Source: Gammaproteobacteria bacterium (GTDB taxonomy: Bacteria; Pseudomonadota; Gammaproteobacteria; Steroidobacterales; XN24). From it: a DNA stretch of 64,000 bases. The notes beneath the pieces were generated by a model. That model had not been told where the DNA came from and did no database searches. It saw only the letters and a program-made list of their open reading frames with translations. Positions 18,805 to 27,167 of the stretch are shown here, piece after piece (positions within the stretch are counted from its first letter, which is position 1; each line of letters opens with the position of its first letter). The translations under genes and the position numbers were made by a program. Location of the stretch: positions 62,001 through 126,000 of the forward strand of contig JAHEFR010000005.1 in assembly GCA_024640085.1 (NCBI GenBank). The letters run 5' to 3'.

Positions 18805-19545
18805 ATGTCCCAGGAACCATTGATCGCCGTATTCGTCGACTTCGAGAATCTCGCCCTCGGCGTCCGCGATCTGAAAGGCGCAGCGCAGTTCGACATCCAG
18901 CTCGTCATAAAACGCCTGCTCGAGAAGGGCCGCATCGTCTACAGGCGCGCCTATTGCGACTGGAGCCAGTATCGCAACTACGTGCAGGAGTTCCATGCGA
19001 ACGGCGTGGAGATGATCGACATACCTCAGAGCAGGCAGAGCGGGAAGAACAGTGCCGATATCCACATGGTCGTCGACGCTCTCGACCTGTGCTACGCAAA
19101 ACAGCATATCGATATCTTCGCCTTGCTATCGGGAGACAGCGACTTCTCGGCCCTGGTGTCGAAACTCAAGGAAAATAACAAGAGGGTCATCGGCTGCGGG
19201 GTGAAGAGTTCGACCTCGAATCTGCTCATCGCAGGCTGTGACGAATTCATCTACTACGACGATCTGGTCCGTTCGGCGCGCAAGTCCCGGGGGCGGAAGA
19301 GCACGGATCGCAAGTCCGAGGCCATGGACCGGCTGGTGGAGATCGTCGAATCCCTCAGCGGAGAGTACGACCAGCTCTGGGGATCCATGGTCAAACAGAC
19401 GATCAAGCGAGTCTATCCCGGCTTCAGCGAATCCTATTACGGCTATGGCAGCTTCTCGGAAATGCTCGAAGATGGCGCCTCGCGCGGCATGATCCGCGCG
19501 GACTACGACAAAAGCCGGGGCAACTACCTTGTAGGCCTCCCCTAG
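18805..19545 (+). CDS. NYN-domain putative ribonuclease with C-terminal OST-HTH/LOTUS domain
   Basis: A 246-residue, two-domain protein. The NYN (PIN-like) nuclease domain occupies about 1-155, with the conserved acidic residues D12 and N15 (FVDFENL), D85 ([10 protein letters not shown]), D91, and D111/D113 (LLSGDSDF). An Arg/Lys-rich linker (157-170) leads to an OST-HTH/LOTUS-like RNA-binding domain (about 172-246). Homologues such as LabA/MARF1-type proteins cleave or bind RNA; the target here is unknown. AAAGGA precedes the ATG, and the gene begins 30 bases after gdhB, so the two are probably co-transcribed. Confidence 0.88.
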   Translation: MSQEPLIAVFVDFENLALGVRDLKGAAQFDIQLVIKRLLEKGRIVYRRAYCDWSQYRNYVQEFHANGVEMIDIPQSRQSGKNSADIHMVVDALDLCYAKQHIDIFALLSGDSDFSALVSKLKENNKRVIGCGVKSSTSNLLIAGCDEFIYYDDLVRSARKSRGRKSTDRKSEAMDRLVEIVESLSGEYDQLWGSMVKQTIKRVYPGFSESYYGYGSFSEMLEDGASRGMIRADYDKSRGNYLVGLP

Positions 19546-19619
19546 AAAGGCCATGGATGCCGCAATGCAGCACCAAAACCGCTAGAATTCAGGCATCCGG
19601 AAACCAGGGAGAATCGATC

Positions 19620-20369
19620 ATGTCTGTCAGGCTTGTCCTGCTCCGCCACGGCCAGAGCGAGTGGAACCTCAAGAACCTGTTCACCGGCTGGACCGACGTC
19701 GACCTGACGGACCAGGGCCGCAAGGAAGCCCTTGAGGCCGCCCGGCTACTGGAGGAGGAGGACCTGAAGTTCGACGTGGCCTTCACCTCGGTACTGAAAC
19801 GGGCGATCCGCACGCTGTGGATCGTCATGGACGACATGGACCGGATGTGGGTGCCCGTGCATCGAGCCTGGGAACTCAACGAACGTCATTACGGCGACCT
19901 GCAGGGGCTCAACAAGGCCGAGACCGTGGCGCGGCACGGAGCGGATCAGGTGCAGACCTGGCGCCGCTCCTACGGGACTCCACCTCCTGCGCTGGCTGAC
20001 GACGATCCCCGGCACCCCCGTTTCGACCCGCGGTACGCAGGCGTGGACCCCGCGCGGCTGCCTGGCACTGAGTCGCTGAAGGACACGCTGGCGCGTGTCC
20101 AGCCTTACTGGGATGCCAATATCTTGCCCTGCCTGAGGCAGGGAAAGAGGATACTCATCGCCGCTCACGGCAACAGCTTGAGGGCGCTGGTCAAGATGCT
20201 CGACGGAATGAGCGAGGAAGAGATCGTCGGGTTCAATATTCCGACCGGCGTCCCGCTGGTGTACGAGCTGGACGACGATCTGAAGTCCCGTGGCCGAACA
20301 TTCCTCGGCGACCCCGAGGCCGTCGCGGCCGCAGCCAAGGCCGTTGCGGATCAGGCCAAGGCTACCTGA
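19620..20369 (+). CDS. gpmA: 2,3-bisphosphoglycerate-dependent phosphoglycerate mutase
   Basis: A 249-residue cofactor-dependent mutase that interconverts 3- and 2-phosphoglycerate. The phosphohistidine is H10 in [23 protein letters not shown] and the second histidine in [13 protein letters not shown] complete the site. I chose the ATG at 19620 because AGGGAGA lies upstream and it gives the standard N-terminus. An earlier in-frame start at 19557 would add 21 unrelated residues. Confidence 0.96.
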   Translation: MSVRLVLLRHGQSEWNLKNLFTGWTDVDLTDQGRKEALEAARLLEEEDLKFDVAFTSVLKRAIRTLWIVMDDMDRMWVPVHRAWELNERHYGDLQGLNKAETVARHGADQVQTWRRSYGTPPPALADDDPRHPRFDPRYAGVDPARLPGTESLKDTLARVQPYWDANILPCLRQGKRILIAAHGNSLRALVKMLDGMSEEEIVGFNIPTGVPLVYELDDDLKSRGRTFLGDPEAVAAAAKAVADQAKAT

Positions 20370-20417
20370 CCGGGGCTTCTTCCCGGCGGCAGCGCGGTTG
20401 CGACGCTGACTGCGGAC

Positions 20418-20879
20418 TCATTCCACCGGTCCGGAGAAGCCACAGCGCGCGGACGTCCGATTGCATCCGGTCCTGTCGGCACCCGACTGGGTCTGGTACA
20501 GGACCGTAATCTTGGCGTAGCGCGGCTGGTCGCCGGTCGAAGCCAGGTCGACCGATAACTGCTGCCACTTCTCCTCGTTGCTGCGGTGGAACCCAAGGAT
20601 CTGGACGTCACCGATTGAACATGTCTTCTTCTCGATATCGCATTTCGACCAGTCCTTCCTCGTGCCCCTGTCCTGGGCATCCACGAATACCTTTGTCCTG
20701 GCGATCTTTGCGCCCAGCGGCAGCTTTACACCGAGCTGAACCTTACCGTTCCGTGGCACTTCCGCCGTGAAATACCGCAACTTCAGATCACTCTCCCCGC
20801 TCTTTCCGTATCCCGCATGGGCATCAGAGGCTCCGATCACAAGCGCCATGACCGTAGCCACCATCCACAAGCACTTCAT
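20418..20879 (-). CDS. Secreted four-cysteine protein, unknown function (paralogue A)
   Basis: A 153-residue predicted exported protein. A signal peptide of about 22 residues ends in DAHA. The mature part is mostly beta-strand-like, with paired cysteines C80/C87 and C139/C146, suggesting two small disulfide loops. It is clearly homologous to the next upstream gene (20971-21429) over about 115 residues, including GVKLP, DW-S-C, IGD and RCGF/KCGF. GGAGA lies 6 bases before the ATG at 20879, which is preferred over an upstream in-frame ATG at 20954. I recognise no named family. Convergent with gpmA. Confidence 0.82.
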   Translation of the reverse strand: MKCLWMVATVMALVIGASDAHAGYGKSGESDLKLRYFTAEVPRNGKVQLGVKLPLGAKIARTKVFVDAQDRGTRKDWSKCDIEKKTCSIGDVQILGFHRSNEEKWQQLSVDLASTGDQPRYAKITVLYQTQSGADRTGCNRTSARCGFSGPVE

Positions 20880-20970
20880 CCTGATTCTCCAGGGCGCACC
20901 GCAGGGCGTCCGTCTCCGGGGAGGGGGAAGGGATGGAGGCATTTCTGGCCCCACCCCCTCCCTGTGTGCG

Positions 20971-21429
20971 CTATTTCGCGGTCACGACATTCGAAAATCC
21001 GCACTTCTCGTATTCGCCGCAACCGGATTCGTCCTCGCCGGCCTGGGGCTGGAAGTTGACCTGGATCTTGGCAAATCGGACCTGACCTGAGCTGCTCCTG
21101 ACGTTCACCGCCAGTTCCTCCCACTTGTCCTTCTCCGCGCGGACGAAGCCGACGATCCTGGCGTCACCGATCTCGCACTTCTTGGTGTCGATGTTGCACG
21201 TGCTCCAATCCATCTTCTGGCCCTTGTCCGTCGAATCGACATACACGCTCGTCTTCGCGATCAGGGCGTTCCGGGGCAGCTTCACGCCGATGAGCACTTC
21301 CCCCCCGGGGGGAATCTCGGCAACATAGAATCGCTGCTCCAGCGCACGCTCGGCCTCCACGCCCTGGGCCTGACCAAGCACGGGAACCAGCACCGCGGCC
21401 AGCGCGCACGTCGTTATGAATTTCGTCAT
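20971..21429 (-). CDS. Secreted four-cysteine protein, unknown function (paralogue B)
   Basis: A 152-residue predicted exported protein with a signal peptide of about 22 residues ending near GQAQG. The mature part carries C78/C85 and C137/C143, in the same arrangement as the downstream paralogue A. The shared core reads AE-P-GG-V-IGVKLP, then K-VD--D-G---DWS-C-I--K-C-IGD, then GF--- -KW--L-V and CGF. By eye the two are roughly 40-45% identical, so this is a tandem duplication that has diverged. Gap to paralogue A is 91 bases. No catalytic motif is visible; a structural or ligand-binding envelope role is possible. Confidence 0.82.
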   Translation of the reverse strand: MTKFITTCALAAVLVPVLGQAQGVEAERALEQRFYVAEIPPGGEVLIGVKLPRNALIAKTSVYVDSTDKGQKMDWSTCNIDTKKCEIGDARIVGFVRAEKDKWEELAVNVRSSSGQVRFAKIQVNFQPQAGEDESGCGEYEKCGFSNVVTAK

Positions 21430-21537
21430 TCTCCATTCCTCCTATACGCCGTAGCTGGCGGACCTGCCTGCGAGGCAAAAAATTCGACACCCTGACACGA
21501 GCACGCGGACCGGCTCGTCATCCGCGGCAGGATATCG

Positions 21538-22326
21538 TCAATCCCTGAGCCGCATTTCTTCCGACCGCTCTCGGGCGGAGACGTTCAGTTCGTGGAGCTT
21601 GAGATACTTGATGGTCCTGTAGTTGGCCGCCAGCAGCGACCAGACGAACCCGGGGAACCCGTTCAGCCAGTTTCCCCGGAGCAGATAATAAACCAGAAAC
21701 GACACCGGCATCCGGCAAATGATTCCGGCCACCGACGCCCGCCTGCCGTCCCGCTGCATCTGCCGCGCCATGGTCGTCGTGTATCGATTGAACTTTTCGA
21801 AATACTCGTCCAGGTCCCGGTAGCTGTAGTGAAGCAGCCTCCCCTGAAATGTCCCAACCGGCCCCTGCACATGAGCTCGCTCGTGGATCGGCGCATCGTC
21901 GAACCCGCCCCGCCGCCGGTCGAAAAGCCGGAGTACCGGGTCCCGGGATTCGCTGCCGTGGGTGAACGGTCGGCCCATGAAACAGAGACGCCTCAAAACC
22001 TGGAAACCCGCGGGCTCGACGGTCGCGGACCGGCGCCAGGCCTGAATGGATGCCTGCAGCCGATCGTCCAGCACTTCGTCAGCGTCGACACTGAGGATCC
22101 AGTCGTGGCTCGCCGCCGCCGCTGCCAGGCGCTTCTGCGGCCCGTAGCCGAGAAATGGCTGCGCGATGACCCGGCAGTTAGGGTAGGCACCGGCGATCTC
22201 TAGCGTGCAGTCGGTGCTGCCCGAGTCCACGACCACGATCTCGTCGCACCATGCCACGGATTCCATGGTTCGGCCCAGGCTACGCTCTTCGTTGAGAGTG
22301 ATGATGACTGCGCTCAGTCGATGCAT
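21538..22326 (-). CDS. Family 2 glycosyltransferase, LPS-core type (WaaE/KdtX-like)
   Basis: A 262-residue GT-A fold transferase. It starts MHRLSAVIITLNEE, with VVDSGSTD at 33-40 and the metal-binding D81-A-D83 in SVDADE. The C-terminal YSYRDLDEYFEKFNRYTT is typical of the family that adds a beta-1,4-glucose to inner-core heptose. Donor and acceptor cannot be fixed from sequence alone. The ATG at 22326 is preferred: GGAG lies 10 bases upstream, and an alternative at 22353 adds nine residues. It is divergent from a Kdo/WaaP-type kinase, consistent with an LPS-core locus. Confidence 0.85.
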   Translation of the reverse strand: MHRLSAVIITLNEERSLGRTMESVAWCDEIVVVDSGSTDCTLEIAGAYPNCRVIAQPFLGYGPQKRLAAAAASHDWILSVDADEVLDDRLQASIQAWRRSATVEPAGFQVLRRLCFMGRPFTHGSESRDPVLRLFDRRRGGFDDAPIHERAHVQGPVGTFQGRLLHYSYRDLDEYFEKFNRYTTTMARQMQRDGRRASVAGIICRMPVSFLVYYLLRGNWLNGFPGFVWSLLAANYRTIKYLKLHELNVSARERSEEMRLRD

Positions 22327-22453
22327 CCGGGCGACGCTCCGCGGACAGGACAATTACCTTCGAATGGGTGAGACTATAAGGACACGCAGCCCGCTGGTCG
22401 ACTCTGCCAACCGTCGACCGCTGGCCATCGAACCCATTCTTGTCCAAAGGCCG

Positions 22454-23149
22454 ATGTTCCGATCCGACAGAGACAAGAACGGCCCCGCCGTTCGCCGCAT
22501 CCTCGCCTCTGGCCACCGGACCCTGATCCATCGGCGCGAGGTCCGTGGCGTGCTCCGGGAGGTCTTCCTGACCGACGACGGGCACGTCCTGAAGCGTTAC
22601 AGCCACAACGGCCCTCCCCCCCGGTTCCGGCAACCCTGGATCATGGAATACAGGGCGCTTCACCGCCTCGCCGGACGTGGCGCGCCCCGGGTGATCGGCT
22701 ATGTCACGGAGACGACGGATCGGGGCGTTCGAGCGATCCTCGCGCGGCGTTTCCTGCCCGGCGACGCCATCGGGGCGGTCGATCCAGCCCTCGCGACCGC
22801 GATCGCCGCCCTCCTGGCGACCTTCCACTGCGACGGCGTCACCACGGATGACGCTCATCTCCAGAATTTCATCCGCCTCCCGGAAGGTGGCCTGGCATTC
22901 CTGGACTTCGGGCGCGCCCGGACTTTCTTCCCCTGGAGCCCCCTGCTGCTCGCCGGGATCGCCGTCGATCTGCATCGTTTCCTGCGGGCGTCCGTGAAAA
23001 GCGATTCGCAGATCCGGAGACGCTTCCTCGACGAGTATTTCCGGCAGTGTCCCTTCGGTCCGATCCGGCGGAGCCTGATCCGCAGGCTGGTCGCGTTCGA
23101 TATGTGGCGTTACAGGCTCGTGAAGGGCACGGGACGGCTTCAGGCTTGA
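22454..23149 (+). CDS. Lipopolysaccharide core kinase family protein (KdkA/WaaP-like)
   Basis: A 231-residue eukaryote-like kinase fold. It shows the beta-3 lysine K47 (HVLKRYS), helix-C glutamate E65 (MEYRAL), catalytic loop DDAHLQNF (D133, N138) and FLDFGRA (D151). These match the family that phosphorylates Kdo or heptose of LPS inner core. AAAGG precedes the ATG at 22454; the same frame is open further upstream but lacks a ribosome binding site there. The stop overlaps the convergent patatin gene by 10 bases. The glycosyltransferase next door supports an LPS role. Confidence 0.82.
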   Translation: MFRSDRDKNGPAVRRILASGHRTLIHRREVRGVLREVFLTDDGHVLKRYSHNGPPPRFRQPWIMEYRALHRLAGRGAPRVIGYVTETTDRGVRAILARRFLPGDAIGAVDPALATAIAALLATFHCDGVTTDDAHLQNFIRLPEGGLAFLDFGRARTFFPWSPLLLAGIAVDLHRFLRASVKSDSQIRRRFLDEYFRQCPFGPIRRSLIRRLVAFDMWRYRLVKGTGRLQA

Positions 23150-23952
23150 TCCGCAAGCCTGGCCTCGGCGATTTCGGCGCCGAGGGCTATCAGCTCCGCA
23201 GCCCTGTAGAACTCGTAGGACGTACACGCGTCACGGGGAATCTCGATCACGACATCTGGAGAGTAGGCCGCGAGCTTGAGCCTGGCGATGGCGTTCTGCA
23301 TCGTGTCCAGGGTCATGGCCATCGCGTCCAAGATTCCCGGGACGGCCACCTCCGATTTTTTTTCGGGCAACTCGCGGGACCGGCGCCCACTGGCGTTGAC
23401 GGCGATAATGAAATCCGTGGCGTGGTTTAACGCCGGCGCGATCGGCAGAGGATTCAGCAGCCCGCCGTCCACCAGTATCCGCCCCTGATATTCCCACGGG
23501 GTGAAGATCGTCGGGATCGCCATGGACGCCCGGATGGCGTCGAACAGCGGCCCGCTGTTGAGCCATATCTCCCGCTGCTCCAGCAGGTCAGTGGCGACCG
23601 CCGTGAATCCGACTTCGAGGTCCTCGATGTTGTGCTCCCCGGTAATCTCGCGAAGGGCCCCGATGATCCGTTCCCCCTTGAACAATCCCTGACGGCCGAA
23701 AGACAGGTCCAGCAGGCCGATGACGTCCTTGCGTTCCAGCGCGCAAGCCCACGTCTCGTATGCTTCCAGTTCGCCGGCGGCAAAAATGCCGCCGACCAGG
23801 GCCCCCATGGAACACCCGGAAATGTACGTGATGTTGACGCCGACGGACTGCAGGTACTTGATGACACCGATATGGGCCAGCCCCCTGGCGCCTCCGCTGC
23901 CGAGGACGAGGGCGACCGACTTCCCCGAGTACTGACACGATTTCTTTTTCAT
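23140..23952 (-). CDS. Patatin-like phospholipase (RssA/NTE type)
   Basis: A 270-residue patatin-domain acyl hydrolase with a Ser-Asp dyad. The oxyanion glycines GSGGARGLAHIG are at 18-29, the nucleophile S48 is in GCSMG, and D162 is in VDGGLLNPLP. It probably releases fatty acids from lipids. It starts one base after the stop of the enoyl-CoA hydratase, so it is the last gene of the acyl-CoA operon that begins at the thiolase, which would link lipid cleavage to beta-oxidation. No signal peptide is seen; it is probably cytoplasmic or membrane-peripheral. Confidence 0.9.
   Translation of the reverse strand: MKKKSCQYSGKSVALVLGSGGARGLAHIGVIKYLQSVGVNITYISGCSMGALVGGIFAAGELEAYETWACALERKDVIGLLDLSFGRQGLFKGERIIGALREITGEHNIEDLEVGFTAVATDLLEQREIWLNSGPLFDAIRASMAIPTIFTPWEYQGRILVDGGLLNPLPIAPALNHATDFIIAVNASGRRSRELPEKKSEVAVPGILDAMAMTLDTMQNAIARLKLAAYSPDVVIEIPRDACTSYEFYRAAELIALGAEIAEARLADQA
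23141..23161. terminator. Hairpin at the convergent kinase/patatin ends
   Basis: CAGGCTT-7 bases-AAGCCTG forms a perfect 7-bp stem. It spans the overlapping stop codons of the kinase (ends 23149) and patatin (ends 23140). It lacks a U-run on either strand, so terminator activity is uncertain; it may instead protect 3' ends. Confidence 0.3.
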
Positions 23953-23953
23953 G

Positions 23954-24766
23954 TCACTCCGGCAGGCGGACGGAAGTACGCCCGAACGAAGGTTCGCGGC
24001 CCTCGAGCCCGGCCCTGGCTGCCTCCATCTGGTTCTTCCCCCCCAGCAGGCTCATCTGCAGACGCGTCTCGAAATCAAGACCCTCCTTGTCATTCAGCCG
24101 CGGCGCCCGATGCAGCAGTCGCTTGATCGCCCTCACCGCATCGGGGGAGTGTCTGGCGATAGCGGTCGCCGTGGCGACGGCGTTGGCGACGGGATCGTCG
24201 GCAACCCTGGTGGCGAGGCCCAGCCCCCGGGCCTCTTCGCCTGTGATGATGCGTCCGGTCAGAGCAAGCTCCATGGCGACATCGTAACCGACCAGTTCTT
24301 TCAGAATGCGGCTGCCCGCCATATCCGGGACCAGTCCCCAACGGACCTCCATGATGGACAATCTTGCGTCCGGCGCCACGACACGGATGTCGGCGCCCAG
24401 GGCGATCTGGAATCCCCCGCCGAACACTTCCCCGTGCAGCGCCGCGATGACCGGGACCGGTAGCTCCCGCCAGGCCCACGAGACGCGCTGGGCCAGATTC
24501 GCGGGATCGCCAGGCGCCTTCTCCAGAAGGGCCCGGATCGTCTCCGGATCGCCCATGAACCCGGCGACGTCTAGTCCGGCGCTGAAAGCGCCGCCCTCGC
24601 CTTGCAACACGACCGCACGGACGTCGGGGTCGTCGGCGAGCCCGTCGGCCGCCGCTGCCAGCGCCTGGAACATGGCCAGATCCAGGGCGTTTTTCTTCTC
24701 GGGCCGCGCGAGCCTGACCCGCGCAACGTGATCGGCCACGGAGACCCTGACTCTTTCCTCTGACAT
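23954..24766 (-). CDS. Enoyl-CoA hydratase/isomerase (crotonase), copy 1
   Basis: A 270-residue crotonase-fold protein with the CoA-binding AFSAGLDVAGF and oxyanion-hole LHGEVFGGGFQIALGADIRVV. The region that normally carries the second catalytic glutamate reads MEVRWGLVPDMAG, with E and D as candidates, so hydratase or isomerase remains open. The ATG at 24766 follows AGGAG by 9 bases and gives the standard crotonase start. It lies 16 bases after the racemase-like gene and one base before the patatin start. Confidence 0.88.
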   Translation of the reverse strand: MSEERVRVSVADHVARVRLARPEKKNALDLAMFQALAAAADGLADDPDVRAVVLQGEGGAFSAGLDVAGFMGDPETIRALLEKAPGDPANLAQRVSWAWRELPVPVIAALHGEVFGGGFQIALGADIRVVAPDARLSIMEVRWGLVPDMAGSRILKELVGYDVAMELALTGRIITGEEARGLGLATRVADDPVANAVATATAIARHSPDAVRAIKRLLHRAPRLNDKEGLDFETRLQMSLLGGKNQMEAARAGLEGREPSFGRTSVRLPE

Positions 24767-24782
24767 GCCTCTGTGCTCCTCG

Positions 24783-25937
24783 TCAGCTGATCTGGGGAAT
24801 GACACCCCGGTCCGACAGGGACCCGAGCCGTCTTTCGTCGAATCCTGCCTCCCGGAGGACGGATTCGGTATCCGCTCCGGGGGTCGCCGCGGGGCGGGGT
24901 GTCCCCGCCGGTGTCCGTGAGAACCGGGGAGCCGGCGCATTCTGGGTCACGGAATCGACGTCCACAAACGTGCCGCGGGCCACGTTGTGGGGATGCGCTG
25001 GCGCCTCGCTGAGACCGAGCACCGGCGAGACACAGGCATCGCTGCGCTCGAAGGATTCGGCCCACTCATCCCGGGTACGACTCCGGAAGACCTCGGCCAT
25101 TCGGCGCTTGAGGGCCGCCCACCCCTCCGGTTCCTGTCCGCCCCGGAGACCCCCGAACCCGCGCGGAAGGAATTCGGCGGCGTCGAGTCCGAGCATTTCG
25201 ACCATCCGCTGATAGAATTCGGGTTCGATGCACGCCACCGCAACGAAACCACCGTCGGCGGTCTCGTAGGTATCGTAGAAGTGAGCCGCGCCACCGAGCA
25301 TGCTCCGCCCCGGCCGCTCGTCGAATGCCCCCATGGCCCGGAACCCGCAGAACATGCCCATGAAGGACGCCGCAGCATCGAGCATGGCCGCATCCACGAC
25401 CTGGCCCCGACCGGACCGGGTCCGTTCCAGCAGCGCGGCGACGATACCGAAGCACATGAGCAACCCGCCGCCGAAATCGCCGATGAGATTCAGTGGCGGC
25501 ACCGGCTTGCCTCCCGCCGGGCCGATGGCCATCAGCGCTCCGGACAGGGCGATATAGTTGAGATCGTGGCCGGCACTGCCGGCCAGGGGCCCGTCCTGTC
25601 CCCAGCCGGTGATCCGGCCATACACCAGACCCGGATTACGGGCCATACACGTCTCGGGGCCGACACCGAGCCTCTCGGCGACACCGGGACGGAAGCCCTC
25701 CATCAAGACATCGGCAGAGTCGGCGAGAACCAGCAGTGCCTCGACGCCTTCGGGCTGCTTGAGATCCAGGGCGATCGAGCGCCGCCCCCGCGCCAGAACA
25801 TCCGGCATCGGAGCAGGCGGAGGCATCCGCTCCACCCGTATGACGTCGGCCCCCATATCAGACAGCATCATGCCCGCATAGGGCGCGGCCCCCAGGCCCG
25901 CGAGTTCGATGATACGGATGTTTGCGAGCGGGCCCAC
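24783..25937 (-). CDS. Alpha-methylacyl-CoA racemase homologue (family III CoA-transferase fold)
   Basis: A 384-residue CaiB/BaiF-fold protein. The racemase catalytic residues can be placed: H124 (AGHDLNY), D154 (LNLIGDFGGG) and E238 (ACIEPEFY). These correspond to the His/Asp/Glu of the Mycobacterium racemase. The segment AGHDLNYIALSGAL closely resembles animal and bacterial racemases. The enzyme epimerises (2R)- to (2S)-methylacyl-CoA so that branched chains can enter beta-oxidation. It lies 6 bases after an acyl-CoA dehydrogenase, inside an operon with crotonases and a thiolase. A CoA-transferase role is the main alternative. Confidence 0.85.
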   Translation of the reverse strand: MGPLANIRIIELAGLGAAPYAGMMLSDMGADVIRVERMPPPAPMPDVLARGRRSIALDLKQPEGVEALLVLADSADVLMEGFRPGVAERLGVGPETCMARNPGLVYGRITGWGQDGPLAGSAGHDLNYIALSGALMAIGPAGGKPVPPLNLIGDFGGGLLMCFGIVAALLERTRSGRGQVVDAAMLDAAASFMGMFCGFRAMGAFDERPGRSMLGGAAHFYDTYETADGGFVAVACIEPEFYQRMVEMLGLDAAEFLPRGFGGLRGGQEPEGWAALKRRMAEVFRSRTRDEWAESFERSDACVSPVLGLSEAPAHPHNVARGTFVDVDSVTQNAPAPRFSRTPAGTPRPAATPGADTESVLREAGFDERRLGSLSDRGVIPQIS

Positions 25938-25943
25938 GCCGCC

Positions 25944-27125
25944 TCAGGCGCGCCTGCGCTGTTTCAGCCCCGCCGCGGCGCGGGGATCGAGACCCATCCC
26001 TCGAGCGATGATCTCCCTCATGATCTCCGAGCTGCCGGCATAGATGCGGGAAACCCTGGCATTGGCGTACATCCGGGAGATCGGATACTCGTCCATGTAA
26101 CCGGCCCCGCCGTGTAGCTGGAGGCATTCGTCGGTGACCTGCCCTTCCAGCTCACTGCAAAACAGCTTCCCTTCCGCCGCTATCTCCGGCGTGAGCCTGC
26201 CGGCGTTGCGCTCCATGACCAGGCGATCGACGAACACCTGCGCCACGTCGATGCGGGTGCGCATGTCGGCCAGCTTGAAGCGGGTATTCTGGAACATCGC
26301 TACCGGCCGCCCGAAGGCCGTCCGCTCGTGAACGTATTCCAGCGTTGCCTGCAGGGCTGCCTCGGCCGCCGCCACGCAGCCGCAGGCCACGACGAGGCGT
26401 TCCTCAGCCAGGAACTGCATGAGGTAATAGAAACCCTTGCGGGGGTCTCCCAGCGCGTTGTCCCGCGGCACCCGGACGTCGTCGAAGAACAGCTCCGCCG
26501 TGTCCTGGGCCTTCAGCCCCAGTTTCTTCAGATTGCGGCCGCGTCGGAAACCCTCCATGCCGCGCTCCACCAGGAACAGCCCGATGCCGTGAGGGCTGTT
26601 GGGGTCGGTCCGGGCCGCAACAACGAACAGATCGCCGTTGATGCCGTTGGAGATATAGGTTTTCGACCCGTTGAGGACGAAGTGATCGCCGCGATCCTCG
26701 GCCCGGGTGCGGATTCCTGACACGTCGCTGCCGGCCCCGGGCTCGGACATGGCGATCCCGAGGATGGTTTCGCCGGAAATACAACCGGGCAGGAACCTGG
26801 CCTTCTGCTCGCGGCTGCCCAGCTTGCCCAGGTAGGGGCCGACCAGGCGATTGTGCAGGGACAGGCCGAACCCGGGATCACCGGACTTCGCCATCTCCTC
26901 GAGGAGGATCTGCTCGTAGCGAAAGTCGTCGACCCCGAGGCCGCCGTATTCCTCCTCCGCCCACATCAGGCAGAGCCCGTGCTCGCCCGCCTTGAGAAAG
27001 GCGTCGCGATCGACTATCCCCACCTCGCACCAGCGATCGACGTTGGGTTTGATCTCCGCCTCGAGGAATCGCCGGACCGAGTCTCTGAATATCTCGTGCT
27101 CGGTCTCGAATATCGTCCGCTCCAT
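25944..27125 (-). CDS. Acyl-CoA dehydrogenase (LCAD/isovaleryl type)
   Basis: A 393-residue FAD-dependent dehydrogenase. Signatures are AMSEPGAGSDVSGI, LNGSKTYISNG and QLHGGAGYMDEYPISRMYA. The C-terminal motif is YAGSSEIMREIIAR, where medium-chain enzymes have the catalytic Glu in YEGT. Here that position is Ala, and a glutamate is present in AEERLVVACG (E242), the helix-G position used as base by long-chain and isovaleryl enzymes. This suggests long or branched substrates. It sits 42 bases after the PaaG-like crotonase and 6 before the racemase homologue. Confidence 0.92.
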   Translation of the reverse strand: MERTIFETEHEIFRDSVRRFLEAEIKPNVDRWCEVGIVDRDAFLKAGEHGLCLMWAEEEYGGLGVDDFRYEQILLEEMAKSGDPGFGLSLHNRLVGPYLGKLGSREQKARFLPGCISGETILGIAMSEPGAGSDVSGIRTRAEDRGDHFVLNGSKTYISNGINGDLFVVAARTDPNSPHGIGLFLVERGMEGFRRGRNLKKLGLKAQDTAELFFDDVRVPRDNALGDPRKGFYYLMQFLAEERLVVACGCVAAAEAALQATLEYVHERTAFGRPVAMFQNTRFKLADMRTRIDVAQVFVDRLVMERNAGRLTPEIAAEGKLFCSELEGQVTDECLQLHGGAGYMDEYPISRMYANARVSRIYAGSSEIMREIIARGMGLDPRAAAGLKQRRRA

Positions 27126-27167
27126 ACGGTCTCCTCCGGCAGTGGCAGGTTTCTCGGTCCGGGCTGG

